Source: Bacteroidota bacterium (GTDB lineage Bacteria; Bacteroidota; Bacteroidia; Bacteroidales; VadinHA17). Taken from it: DNA of 64,000 nt. Under the pieces are notes generated by a model. That model saw only the letters and a list, made by a program, of their open reading frames with translations, made no database searches and was not told the origin of the DNA. This document shows, piece after piece, positions 8,331-16,514 of the stretch. The stretch is from the NCBI GenBank assembly GCA_029547705.1, contig JAKPOU010000038.1:1-64000 (forward strand), in the 5' to 3' direction. Each line of letters opens with the position of its first letter. Positions within the stretch are counted from its first letter, which is position 1. A program made the translations under genes and the position numbers.

Positions 8331-9539
8331 TTAGGCTTGAGTTTTAAAGTTAAGGCTTTTTCCTTCCCTGCGGAAATAAACCCAGAGATAAACCGAAGAT
8401 AGTATATATGAAATATTAACAGCAATGCATACGCCTTCCATCTGGAATGCCTTTATCAGAAAGGGCATGGATATAATTATTGCCAGAAGGCCTATGAGTG
8501 ATTTGTTCCTTATTATGTTCAGCTTTCCCGTTCCGGCAAAGTAATGTCCATAGAGGTTCGATACGGAGATTGCCATTATGCCCGGTATCATGTACAGAAT
8601 ATATTTTCTGACGATACCGAATTCAGCCCCGAAGACCAGCTGATATACTTTCACCGGAACAAGAACGGAAACTGCCAGGACAGCAATGCTGATTATAAAG
8701 CTTTGTCTTGCGAAAGCGACTGTCTCTTTGCGGCTTCTGATGAAATCATTGCTGTTGATGACATTGGAATAATGAACTGCCGACATGCTCCGGCTGATAA
8801 TCCAGACTGCCTCAGAAACGGAAATTACTACCGAAAAAATCCCGAGCTGTACATATCCGAGAATCCGTGCAATGAAATAATATGAAAGGCGGTATGAGAG
8901 GAACTGTAGCAGATAATTGAATTCATTTTTAAAACCGTAGTTCAGTATTCTCTTAAGGTCAGCAGTTTTCAGACCGGGCCTTTTATACGGATTTCTTCTC
9001 AGGAGGCTTGTCAGTGCGAAGAGGGAGACTGATCCCGTACCGATATACCAGGCATGGTAATAAGTTTCAAGACCTGTTTTATGCAGCAGTGCATACAGTA
9101 TGTATAAAAAGATGAGTATGGACAGGGGGTTCAGCAGGGTAAGCAGGTTGTATCTCACAAAATCTTTTTTCCCCAGCCGGTATGATGTAACGAGTGTTGA
9201 AAGTGACAGGAAGAAGGACATTGGAAGCAGAAAGGTGAAATTCCTGAATCCGAAAAGCAGCGAAAAGAACAGCGAACCTGTAAGGGACACAAGAAGAGCT
9301 CCGGCGGATCCCGCTGTCAGGAGAATATCCCTGTTCATTACCGGTGTATGGAAAGCTATTGTACTTCCGCAAAACACATTTCCGAATATGGCTATTATTG
9401 AAATGTTTGCCAGCAACAGGGCTATTTCGCCCCTGCCTTCACTGCCCCACAGCCTGGTACTGGCAACCACAAGGGCAAAGTTGGCCGCCAGAATCAGGAA
9501 TTTGGTAACGATGGTAATTGACGTGTTCCTGGATAACAT
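8331..9539 (-). CDS. Polysaccharide flippase (Wzx/MATE-like, oligosaccharide exporter family)
   Basis: A 402-residue integral membrane protein with about 12 hydrophobic segments. It opens MLSRNTSITIVTKF, and ASTRLWGSEGRGEIALL is the usual first-helix signature of O-antigen/teichoic-acid flippases, which move undecaprenyl-linked sugars across the inner membrane. The frame can be extended to 9680, but that would overlap the glycosyltransferase gene by 134 bases. The Met at 9539 leaves a 7-base gap and starts exactly at the conserved segment, so it is preferred. It sits between a GT4 gene and the Ntn-hydrolase/glycosidase fusion (6-base gap), an unusual neighbourhood for a biosynthetic flippase. 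Confidence 0.8.
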   Translation of the reverse strand: MLSRNTSITIVTKFLILAANFALVVASTRLWGSEGRGEIALLLANISIIAIFGNVFCGSTIAFHTPVMNRDILLTAGSAGALLVSLTGSLFFSLLFGFRNFTFLLPMSFFLSLSTLVTSYRLGKKDFVRYNLLTLLNPLSILIFLYILYALLHKTGLETYYHAWYIGTGSVSLFALTSLLRRNPYKRPGLKTADLKRILNYGFKNEFNYLLQFLSYRLSYYFIARILGYVQLGIFSVVISVSEAVWIISRSMSAVHYSNVINSNDFIRSRKETVAFARQSFIISIAVLAVSVLVPVKVYQLVFGAEFGIVRKYILYMIPGIMAISVSNLYGHYFAGTGKLNIIRNKSLIGLLAIIISMPFLIKAFQMEGVCIAVNISYILSSVYLWVYFRREGKSLNFKTQA

Positions 9540-9546
9540 TTCAAGA

Positions 9547-10728
9547 TTATTTATCAGCGGCTCCCGTGCGGGAAGCTGCATTAATAACGAATTTAACAAA
9601 CTCTGAACTGATCCTTCCCCAGTTATACTTTGTCTCGGCCAGATTTCGTGCTTCATTGCAGTGACGGCAGTATAAGTCACTATTCTCGAGATATTCCGAA
9701 ATCAGTCTGACAATCATTTCAGTATCACCGGGTTTGACGAGGAATCCGAATTTCTCCACTTCCACTTCTTTTCTGATTGCCTTAAGGTCAGAAAAAATCA
9801 CCGGTCTGCCAGCTGCAGCATAATAAAATAATTTTATGGGAAGGCAATGTTTATTTTCAGGGTCATCACTTCTGAGATCGAGGAAGATATCAGTTTCATG
9901 CAAACTCCCGGTATATCCGGCAAAATCCTGTTTTCCCTTCATGATGAAAGCAATATCCGCATTCACGTTTTTCAGGTATGTTTCGCATTCTTTCCTGTCA
10001 TCATCCGTTTCGAACCAGCCTGTTATTTTCACCTCAATCTCAAGATCATGGTGAACAGCCGAAAGGCCGTCTATGACACTTATGAAATTCACAAATCCCT
10101 TCTCCCGGCTTATTTTCCCTGAATAGGAGAGCCTTAGTTTCCCGTCGGCCGGCTCGGGTTTTTTAAATTCAATGTATTTAAGATCAGGATAGTAGGTTGA
10201 GAAAATGAATGGTCTGAAAGGGAAAAGGAATCTGTAAGGTCTGCTTTTATAATATTCACCGAAAATAAACGCATCGGCCAGTGCTGAGGATAATATATTG
10301 AAAAACAAAAGTTTGATAAAAGTGATGTATTTGCAGAAAGCTCTTTTCCCGGCCAGGTTTTTCTTTGAAGGATACCATTCGGTAATATCATAGATTATTC
10401 TGATCCTTTTTTTACTCCCGTGTCTGAATAATCTGCCTGCCAGTACCGTAAGAGGTTCTGAACATATCAGTACATCCGGATTGAACTGCCTGAGGGTTTC
10501 GGTGAATTTCCTTATTTTTTCCCTTTTAGTCATGGATCCCCCGTCGAAGCAGTTCAGGATCATTCCCTCAGCGGAACAGTCAGTATCTGTTTTAGAGGAA
10601 ACAATCTGAACAGGGAATCCTTTTTCTGCCAGGGTTCTGCCCTGATGATAAAAAATCCTGTCGTCATCAGGAAAGTGTCCGGATGTGACAAATGAAATCC
10701 TCAGGTTTTTCTTCGGGGTGCCTGTCAA
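9547..10728 (-). CDS. Glycosyltransferase family 4 (GT-B fold)
   Basis: A 393-residue protein with a GT-B plan. The N-terminal acceptor domain begins RISFVTSGHFPDDDRI. The linker and donor domain start near LRLSYSGKISREKGFVNF, and the GT4 signature region reads LPIKLFYYAAAGRPVIFSD, then EKFGFLVKPGD. GT4 enzymes are retaining transferases that use nucleotide-sugar donors at the cytoplasmic face. The E-x7-E motif is degenerate: the first Glu position is Leu-Pro-Ile-Lys-Leu-Phe. It precedes the flippase by 7 bases, so the pair looks like a fragment of a surface-glycan assembly module carried inside a degradative operon. The sugar donor cannot be told. Confidence 0.8.
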   Translation of the reverse strand: MTGTPKKNLRISFVTSGHFPDDDRIFYHQGRTLAEKGFPVQIVSSKTDTDCSAEGMILNCFDGGSMTKREKIRKFTETLRQFNPDVLICSEPLTVLAGRLFRHGSKKRIRIIYDITEWYPSKKNLAGKRAFCKYITFIKLLFFNILSSALADAFIFGEYYKSRPYRFLFPFRPFIFSTYYPDLKYIEFKKPEPADGKLRLSYSGKISREKGFVNFISVIDGLSAVHHDLEIEVKITGWFETDDDRKECETYLKNVNADIAFIMKGKQDFAGYTGSLHETDIFLDLRSDDPENKHCLPIKLFYYAAAGRPVIFSDLKAIRKEVEVEKFGFLVKPGDTEMIVRLISEYLENSDLYCRHCNEARNLAETKYNWGRISSEFVKFVINAASRTGAADK

Positions 10729-10781
10729 TTTATTTTTAAGATACTAACGGAATTTTGTTTATCAGTATGGTTAATGATGGT

Positions 10782-12056
10782 TTACTTTCCGGCAATTCTT
10801 ACCTTATATCCGTCAAGGCCGAAATACAGGATGAATGCAAAGCAGGCAAGAGGTACTGCGAAACCCGTTGCCATGGTGGAAATATCTGCAATATGACCCA
10901 TCAGCATGGGAATGAGAGCGCCTCCCACTATTGCCATTACAAGGAAGGATGATGCCTTTTTGGTCAGTGGCCCCAGATCCTTTATTCCAAGGGCAAATAT
11001 TGTGGGAAACATAATTGACATGAAGAAGTATGTTGAAAACAGGGCCACAACGGAAAACCATCCGAGCCCGGCCATTACAATGATCATAGTAATAACATTC
11101 ATCAGGGCATATATCGCGAGCAGCCTGTTTGGTTTTGCCAGCCGCATGAAAATTGTGCTTCCCGTAAACCTTCCCAGCCAGAAAAGTCCCATGCCTCCGA
11201 AAGCAAGAATCCTGGATGCTGCCTGGTTGCTTATGGCCGGCATTTCTTCCGTAACATAGTTGATGAAAAAACTGTTCACTCCCGTCTGGGCTGCAACATA
11301 AAAGAACTGTGCAATCACTGCCAGGACGAAATGCCTGTGACGGAAGAGATTTCTCCAGCTCACATCATAATCCGCCGCATTGCTGTCCGGTCCATTGTCA
11401 TCCGCTTTTTGTGATTCTTCCTTTACTTCTGGAAGGGTGACCCGCCAGAAAAGCAGTGCGACAAGAAGGACCAGAGTGCCGATCACCATGTAGGGCAGGG
11501 CAATGGATGAGAATTTATTTTCGCTTTCAGTGTTCGAAAAAATGAGCAGTCCACCGATGAGAGGTCCGGCTATCCATCCCAGACCGTTGAATGACTGGGA
11601 GAAATTGATACGCCTTTCTGCACTTTCCGGAGGACCAAGTACTGTTGTATAGGGATTTGCGGCTGTTTCGAGAAAGGTTAGTCCGCAGGCAATTATGAAC
11701 AGGCAGGCAAGAAAGCTGCCGAAGGTCTGGATAAAAGTTGCCGGAAACATCAGGAAAGCACCGGCACAGAAAAGGAGCAGGCCCCATATGATTCCCTTTT
11801 TGTATCCGAAGCGCTGCATCAGGAGGCCTGCGGGGATGGCCATCAGGAAATATCCACCGTAAAACACGAATTGCACAAGAGCTGATTTTGCCTTTGAAAT
11901 GCTAAGCAATTCCTGAAAATGCTTGTTCAGGACATCGAGGCATCCGTGAGCAAAGCCCCAGAGAAAAAACAAGCTGGTAACCAGCATAAAAGGGATGAGA
12001 TAACCTTCTGTGACAAGTTTTTGCCTGTCGTTTTTAAGAGAAACACTATTTGCCAT
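10782..12056 (-). CDS. Sugar MFS transporter, FucP-like (proton symporter)
   Basis: A 424-residue membrane protein with 12 predicted helices. FLWGFAHGCLDVLNKHFQ in helix 1 and FLETAANPYTTVLGP in helix 4-5 are hallmark segments of the FucP (L-fucose:H+ symporter) family, which also includes transporters for rhamnose, glucose/galactose and other sugars in Bacteroidetes. It is the first gene of the minus-strand run and follows a predicted promoter. The substrate is uncertain. Given the downstream rhamnosidases, L-rhamnose or another 6-deoxysugar is the likeliest guess. Confidence 0.85.
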   Translation of the reverse strand: MANSVSLKNDRQKLVTEGYLIPFMLVTSLFFLWGFAHGCLDVLNKHFQELLSISKAKSALVQFVFYGGYFLMAIPAGLLMQRFGYKKGIIWGLLLFCAGAFLMFPATFIQTFGSFLACLFIIACGLTFLETAANPYTTVLGPPESAERRINFSQSFNGLGWIAGPLIGGLLIFSNTESENKFSSIALPYMVIGTLVLLVALLFWRVTLPEVKEESQKADDNGPDSNAADYDVSWRNLFRHRHFVLAVIAQFFYVAAQTGVNSFFINYVTEEMPAISNQAASRILAFGGMGLFWLGRFTGSTIFMRLAKPNRLLAIYALMNVITMIIVMAGLGWFSVVALFSTYFFMSIMFPTIFALGIKDLGPLTKKASSFLVMAIVGGALIPMLMGHIADISTMATGFAVPLACFAFILYFGLDGYKVRIAGK

Positions 12057-12078
12057 AGATGAATATGTTTTATCAATA

Positions 12079-12108
12079 CAAGATTATTATGATTTATTGT
12101 ATTTCCAA
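12079..12108 (-). promoter_or_regulatory. Predicted promoter of the FucP-to-oxidoreductase operon
   Basis: On the minus strand TTG (12108-12106) is followed after 19 bases by TAATCTTG (12086-12079), one mismatch from TAnnTTTG. It ends 22 bases before the start codon at 12056, in the divergent gap shared with the FkbM gene. Confidence 0.4.
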
Positions 12109-12190
12109 GAGTTTTAATAATTTTCTAAAAAAGAAATTCATTTCAGGGGCTGATAATTTTATTAACTTTCCCCCTGTTTTACTTTTGTAA

Positions 12191-12889
12191 ATGAAGCTTA
12201 AGCACGTCTTTAAAACTGTATTCAGGAGAGTATCCGCAAGAATACGGTCCGGACCACTCAAAGGGAAAAAATGGAGTATTGCCTCGGGTTCCAGATTCAT
12301 CAGAGGTGATTATGAGTCGTACAAAACCAGAGCCTTCCTGGATAATTTCGAACCGGGAAGCATATTCCTGGATATCGGGGCACATTTCGGATATTATTCC
12401 TCGATGGCTGCAACAGTCAGCAGGGGGGAAGGATGGATCTATTCACTGGAGCCGAGACCGATGAATATTAAGTTTTTCAGGCGGCATATTGAAATAAATG
12501 ATTTCAGGAATATCACCCTGATTGAAGCGGCAGCCGGCAGGTATGACGGATTTGTCCGTTTTGACAACCGGCACGGTTCCGCAACAGGTTTTGTGACAGG
12601 AGATGGAAACCTGAAAGTTGAACAGGTATCTGTCGGCGGACTGATAAAACGGGGCGTGATCCGGCCGCCTGATTTTATAAAAATAGATGTTGAGGGTGGT
12701 GAGATGGAAGTGCTTGCCGATCTGGAGGAATTCATTTCACGGGAACATCCGAAAATGCTTGTTGCCACTCATGGGAAGGAATGCAGGGACTTCACGGAGA
12801 ATTTTCTGAGGAAAAATAAATACAGCTTCAGGGTTCTTAATCCTGAAGCTGTATCAGGTGATACGGAAATCATTGCAATTCCCGTGTAA
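12191..12889 (+). CDS. FkbM family methyltransferase
   Basis: A 232-residue class I SAM-dependent methyltransferase. The SAM-binding motif appears as FLDIGAHFGYYS at about 58-69. YSLEPRPMN (about 84-92) carries the acidic residue for the ribose, and DFIKIDVEGGEMEVL (about 158-172) is the FkbM-specific segment. FkbM enzymes O-methylate sugars or polyketides. The gene is transcribed alone on the plus strand, divergent from the FucP operon, and ends 13 bases from the convergent YceI gene. Methylation of a surface glycan made with the nearby GT4 and flippase is possible but only inferred. Confidence 0.8.
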   Translation: MKLKHVFKTVFRRVSARIRSGPLKGKKWSIASGSRFIRGDYESYKTRAFLDNFEPGSIFLDIGAHFGYYSSMAATVSRGEGWIYSLEPRPMNIKFFRRHIEINDFRNITLIEAAAGRYDGFVRFDNRHGSATGFVTGDGNLKVEQVSVGGLIKRGVIRPPDFIKIDVEGGEMEVLADLEEFISREHPKMLVATHGKECRDFTENFLRKNKYSFRVLNPEAVSGDTEIIAIPV

Positions 12890-12902
12890 TTTGTTATGGC
12901 TA

Positions 12903-13481
12903 TCAGTTCAGATGCAGATTCACCCTGACCCTGAATTCGTCATAAATCGCTTTATCGCCAAGATTCTCGAAAAATGAACCGGAACCATAGCGTACATTAT
13001 ACTTGGACCGGTCGACAATGATAAGGGCAAAAAAGCTTGTTCCTTCATTATTCTTTTGCATTGTGGCGCTGAATTCAACCGGATGTGTTATCCCCTTGAT
13101 AGTGAGATGGCCCTTAACCAGACCCTTGCCCTTGTCAAAAGCTTCGCTTTCCAGGATCACAATTTTGGACAGAGGGTGTTTGTCCACTCCGAAGAAATCA
13201 TCAGATTTCAGATGACCCTCAAGTCTTTCATTCGAATCGTCATCCTTAATTGTTGTCATATCAATTGTAAATTCTCCGGAGGTAATTCTGTTGTTATCAA
13301 AAATAATCCAGCCATCCCTGAGGAGAATCGTTCCGGTATGATGACCGAGGACTTTCTCCCCATGCCAGTTCAGAGTGGTTTTCCTGACATCGGCATTCAT
13401 CTTTTCCTCTGCATTGGTAGGAGTATTCATAAGCAATAAAATAAAAAAAGTTAATAAAAACGGTTTCATAACATTCATCAT
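12903..13481 (-). CDS. YceI family periplasmic lipid-binding protein
   Basis: A 192-residue protein with a signal peptide (FFILLLMNTPTNA, cleavage near 24). The YceI beta-barrel pattern follows: TLNWHGEKVLGHHTGTI, GEFTIDMTTI, LEGHLKSDDFFGVDKHP, and GHLTIKGITHPVEF. The family binds isoprenoid-type or other hydrophobic ligands in a lipocalin-like barrel in the periplasm, and several members are linked to stress. Both the F-x-V-D-K-(H/Y)-P segment and the GITHPVEF segment are intact. It is the last gene on the minus strand here, 88 bases after the SDR gene, and may be co-transcribed or independent. Confidence 0.85.
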   Translation of the reverse strand: MMNVMKPFLLTFFILLLMNTPTNAEEKMNADVRKTTLNWHGEKVLGHHTGTILLRDGWIIFDNNRITSGEFTIDMTTIKDDDSNERLEGHLKSDDFFGVDKHPLSKIVILESEAFDKGKGLVKGHLTIKGITHPVEFSATMQKNNEGTSFFALIIVDRSKYNVRYGSGSFFENLGDKAIYDEFRVRVNLHLN

Positions 13482-13569
13482 TTGATTTCAGGAATTAACA
13501 GAATATTCGTGAAAATGTTCAACAAGTATTTCTGCCCGTGGCCGAATAATCTGAAGGTCAGTATTCCTG

Positions 13570-14352
13570 TCAGAGCCGGGTGATATTAAGGCCACCGCTG
13601 ATATCGAATATTGCTCCGGTTGAAAAATCCCAGTCTCCCCGTGCGAGAGATGCAACTGCCCTGCCGATATCTTCCGGATAGCCCCACCGTTTCTGGGGAA
13701 CCATGCCGTCGGCAATCAGTTTGTCATATGTATCCTTTACCCTGGCAGTCATATCGGTATTGATAATGCCGGGCCGGATTTCAAACACCCTGATATTGTC
13801 AGCTGCAAGCCTGTCGGCAAAGACCGAGGAAGCCATGCTCAGACCGGCTTTGGAAATGCAGTATTCCGCCCTGTTGACAGATGTCCTGGTGGATGATATT
13901 GATGAGATAAAGATGATTGCGGGTCTGTAGTCTGAAATCTGCCGGCCGAGATAAATCATTTCCCTGGCGATTCGCTGGGCAAAAAAGACGGGGCCTTTCA
14001 GGTTTATGTTCATGACTCTTTCATAGCTCTCCTCGGTCATTTCGAGGAGGTCGTTACGTTTCAGGGGAGCCACGCCCGCATTGTTTACAAGCAGGTCTAT
14101 CCTGCCATATCGCCCGAGAATGTTCTTAACAACTTCATCCTGGCAATCCGTGCAGGCGATGTCAAGGCCAACGGGGAAAAACGCAACATTTTTCGCTGTT
14201 ATTTCCCTTGCAAGGGATTCCATACCTTCGCTCTCCACGGTACGGGCGATAGCGGCAATATCAAACTTTTCAGATGCCAGGGAAATTGCAATTGCTCTCC
14301 CGATTCCCCTGCTGGCACCCGTTATGACAGCTACAGGTTTATTATTCATCAC
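13570..14352 (-). CDS. Short-chain dehydrogenase/reductase (3-ketoacyl-ACP reductase-like)
   Basis: A 260-residue classical SDR. It has TGASRGIG at 11-18 for the dinucleotide, NNAG at 90-93, the catalytic Ser near 151-153, and YCISK giving Tyr164 and Lys168. RPGIINTDM after the active site is also typical. Many proteins of this kind are annotated as 3-ketoacyl-ACP reductases, but in sugar clusters they usually oxidise or reduce sugar or uronate carbons (KduD-like). Its place behind a Gfo/Idh enzyme, a sugar isomerase and a GH88-like hydrolase favours a sugar substrate. The 83-base gap to the upstream gene allows a shared transcript. Confidence 0.85.
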   Translation of the reverse strand: MMNNKPVAVITGASRGIGRAIAISLASEKFDIAAIARTVESEGMESLAREITAKNVAFFPVGLDIACTDCQDEVVKNILGRYGRIDLLVNNAGVAPLKRNDLLEMTEESYERVMNINLKGPVFFAQRIAREMIYLGRQISDYRPAIIFISSISSTRTSVNRAEYCISKAGLSMASSVFADRLAADNIRVFEIRPGIINTDMTARVKDTYDKLIADGMVPQKRWGYPEDIGRAVASLARGDWDFSTGAIFDISGGLNITRL

Positions 14353-14435
14353 TGGCTGAATTAGCAGGTTTAATTTAGGTTATCAGGACCTAAAGATAAT
14401 AATTGTGGTGAATTACCACAAAACGGGCCTGATTA

Positions 14436-15587
14436 TCATTTTTTCAGTTCCGGTATTTCTGTCCAGCAGCGCTTTTTCCAGCTTTCCATACCTTTTTCCG
14501 CAAGCTGCACTCCTTTGGCACCTTCATGAAGATCCCAGGGAAAGGGTTCATCTTTCACCACATGCTTCAGGAAGAGCTCCCACTGTGCCTTGAAGGCATT
14601 GTCATAATTCTCCTGCTCCGGCACCCTTGACCAGCCCTCAAAAAAGTCAATCGGCTGGGGAATGTCAGGATTCCATACAGGTTTGGGAGTGTTGCCGTAA
14701 TGCTGGATATAGCATTCCCTGAGTCCGGCAACTGCAGATCCCCTTGTTCCGTCAACCTGAAGGGTGAGGAGGTCATCGCGGCGTACCCTTACGGCCCATG
14801 AGGAATTGAAATGTGCAATAATGCCGTTTTCAAGTTCGAAGGTTGCATAGGCGGCATCATCGGCAGTGCACTTATAGGCTTTGCCTTCCTCATCGAACCT
14901 TTCCGGTATGTGGGTTGCTCCAAGGCATGATACAGCTTTTACTTTTCCGAAAACATTGTCAAGGACATATCTCCAGTGGCACAGCATATCCAGTATAATA
15001 CCGCCGTCGTCCTCGCTGCGGTAATTCCATGAAGGTCTTTGTGCCGGAATGGTTTCTCCCTCAAACACCCAGTATCCGAATTCCCCCCTTACGGAAAGGA
15101 TCCTTCCGAAGAATCCCGTTTCAATAAGCCTTTTTAGTTTCAGTATTCCCGGAAGCCAGAGTTTATCCTGTACCACTCCGTTTTTTAGTCCGGCATCCCT
15201 GCATAATTCATATAGTTCGAGGGCAGCCTCCGTGCTGATGGCAACAGGTTTCTCACAGTAAATATGCTTTCCCGCCCTGATGGCCTTTTTAACGGCATCA
15301 ACCCTTCTTCCGGTTGTTTGTGCATCAAAATAAAGCTGGTAGTTCCTGTCCTTCAGTACTTCATCCAGATCGGTACTCATTTTTGAGATTCCGGAAATGT
15401 TGCAGAGGTTTTTCAGCTTTGTTTCGTTCCGTCCCACCAGGATGGGATCAGGCATAATGGTTTCTGAGGATCCGCATTTTACGCCTCCCTGTCTGATTAT
15501 CTCCGCAATTGAGCGGAGAAGATGCTGGTTTGTGCCCATTCTGCCGGTCACTCCGTTCATGATTATTCCTACGGTATGCTGTTTCAT
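14436..15587 (-). CDS. Gfo/Idh/MocA family oxidoreductase (383 aa)
   Basis: An NAD(P)-dependent sugar oxidoreductase of the glucose-fructose oxidoreductase / inositol dehydrogenase family. The N-terminal Rossmann domain starts VGIIMNGVTGRMG, a more open variant of GxGxxG. HIYCEKPVAIS carries the family EKP motif at 112-114. The C-terminal alpha/beta domain contains GGIILDMLCHWRYVLD, with the conserved Asp and His expected at the active site. No signal peptide is seen, so it is cytoplasmic. The genes upstream (TIM-barrel isomerase, GH88-like) and downstream (SDR) make a sugar or uronate oxidation step likely. Confidence 0.85.
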   Translation of the reverse strand: MKQHTVGIIMNGVTGRMGTNQHLLRSIAEIIRQGGVKCGSSETIMPDPILVGRNETKLKNLCNISGISKMSTDLDEVLKDRNYQLYFDAQTTGRRVDAVKKAIRAGKHIYCEKPVAISTEAALELYELCRDAGLKNGVVQDKLWLPGILKLKRLIETGFFGRILSVRGEFGYWVFEGETIPAQRPSWNYRSEDDGGIILDMLCHWRYVLDNVFGKVKAVSCLGATHIPERFDEEGKAYKCTADDAAYATFELENGIIAHFNSSWAVRVRRDDLLTLQVDGTRGSAVAGLRECYIQHYGNTPKPVWNPDIPQPIDFFEGWSRVPEQENYDNAFKAQWELFLKHVVKDEPFPWDLHEGAKGVQLAEKGMESWKKRCWTEIPELKK

Positions 15588-15680
15588 GGTAAATTAATTT
15601 GATATGATGTTATTTCTGCTGTCTGATTCATTGGTCCCTGCCGTGAGCCAGTCCGGAATAAGGCTCCGGTGGCAATGCTG

Positions 15681-16514
15681 TCATACATATTTTTTGTATG
15701 AGGAAACTATATCCTGCAGGAAGGAATGCTGATCCCGGCTCCAGTATATATCTGAAAAGATTTCCACTTCAATGAATCCGCTGAATCCGCTGTCTTCCAC
15801 CCAGGATCTGATTTTCTTCAGGGGAATGCATCCCTCACCCATCAGTCCCCTGTCATTAAGCATATCCACGGTTGGCGATTTCCAGTCGGATACATGATAG
15901 GCAAACAGCTTTCCGTTTTTCCCCGAGCGCTTTATTTCCTTTTCCAGATCCGGGTCCCACCACAGGTGATATACGTCGACTGCCACCCCCGCTGAGGGAC
16001 TTTCAAGTATTTCAGCAAGATCATTTGCCTGGGCAAGGGTGTTGATTGCCGAGCGTGTATCCGCGAACATCGGATGGAGAGGTTCGATTGCCAGTCTGAC
16101 TCCTGCGGATTCAGCATCAGGAAGGACTGATGCTATTCCGTCGTGTATCTGTTTCCGTGAATCTTCAAGAGACTGTGAGGGATCTGCCCCGCAGACCAGG
16201 ACAATCAGGTCTGTTCCCAGTTCATGAGCTTCTTCAATTGCTTTGCGGTTGTCATCTATTGCGGCCCGGCGCCTGGCTCTGTCGGCTGAAGGGAAAAAAC
16301 CTCCCCTGCAGAGAGAGACTATGGAAAGACCGTGGTCCCGCAACATCCTGCCGGTTTGCCGTATATCCCTGCCAGCCAGGGTGTCCCGCCATACTGTAAT
16401 ACCTTTTACGCCTGCAGAGGAGAAATTTGCGGCAATTTCCCCGATATTCCATGGTTTTACGGTTATGGTGTGGATACAGAGCCTCTGAAGGTCAGTGATT
16501 GGTTGTAAATTCAT
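15681..16514 (-). CDS. Sugar phosphate isomerase/epimerase-like TIM barrel (AP endonuclease 2 fold)
   Basis: A 277-residue xylose-isomerase-like TIM barrel. The metal ligands expected for the family are visible as LAIEPLHPM (Glu), VAVDVYHLWWDPD (Asp and His), FAYHVSDWK (His) and FIEVEIFSD (Glu). Members interconvert ketoses or, as shown for some Bacteroidetes and soil homologues, act on 3-keto sugars and glycosides. The gene's start overlaps the end of the GH88-like gene by four bases, giving a start/stop overlap and strong translational coupling, so its product almost certainly works on the hydrolase product or a related sugar. Confidence 0.8.
   Translation of the reverse strand: MNLQPITDLQRLCIHTITVKPWNIGEIAANFSSAGVKGITVWRDTLAGRDIRQTGRMLRDHGLSIVSLCRGGFFPSADRARRRAAIDDNRKAIEEAHELGTDLIVLVCGADPSQSLEDSRKQIHDGIASVLPDAESAGVRLAIEPLHPMFADTRSAINTLAQANDLAEILESPSAGVAVDVYHLWWDPDLEKEIKRSGKNGKLFAYHVSDWKSPTVDMLNDRGLMGEGCIPLKKIRSWVEDSGFSGFIEVEIFSDIYWSRDQHSFLQDIVSSYKKYV

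Noticed and set aside
12180-12187. Exact TAnnTTTG box (TACTTTTG) just before the FkbM start codon
   Set aside because: It would put the transcription start at the ATG itself (leaderless) and there is no TTG at the right distance, so it may be chance.
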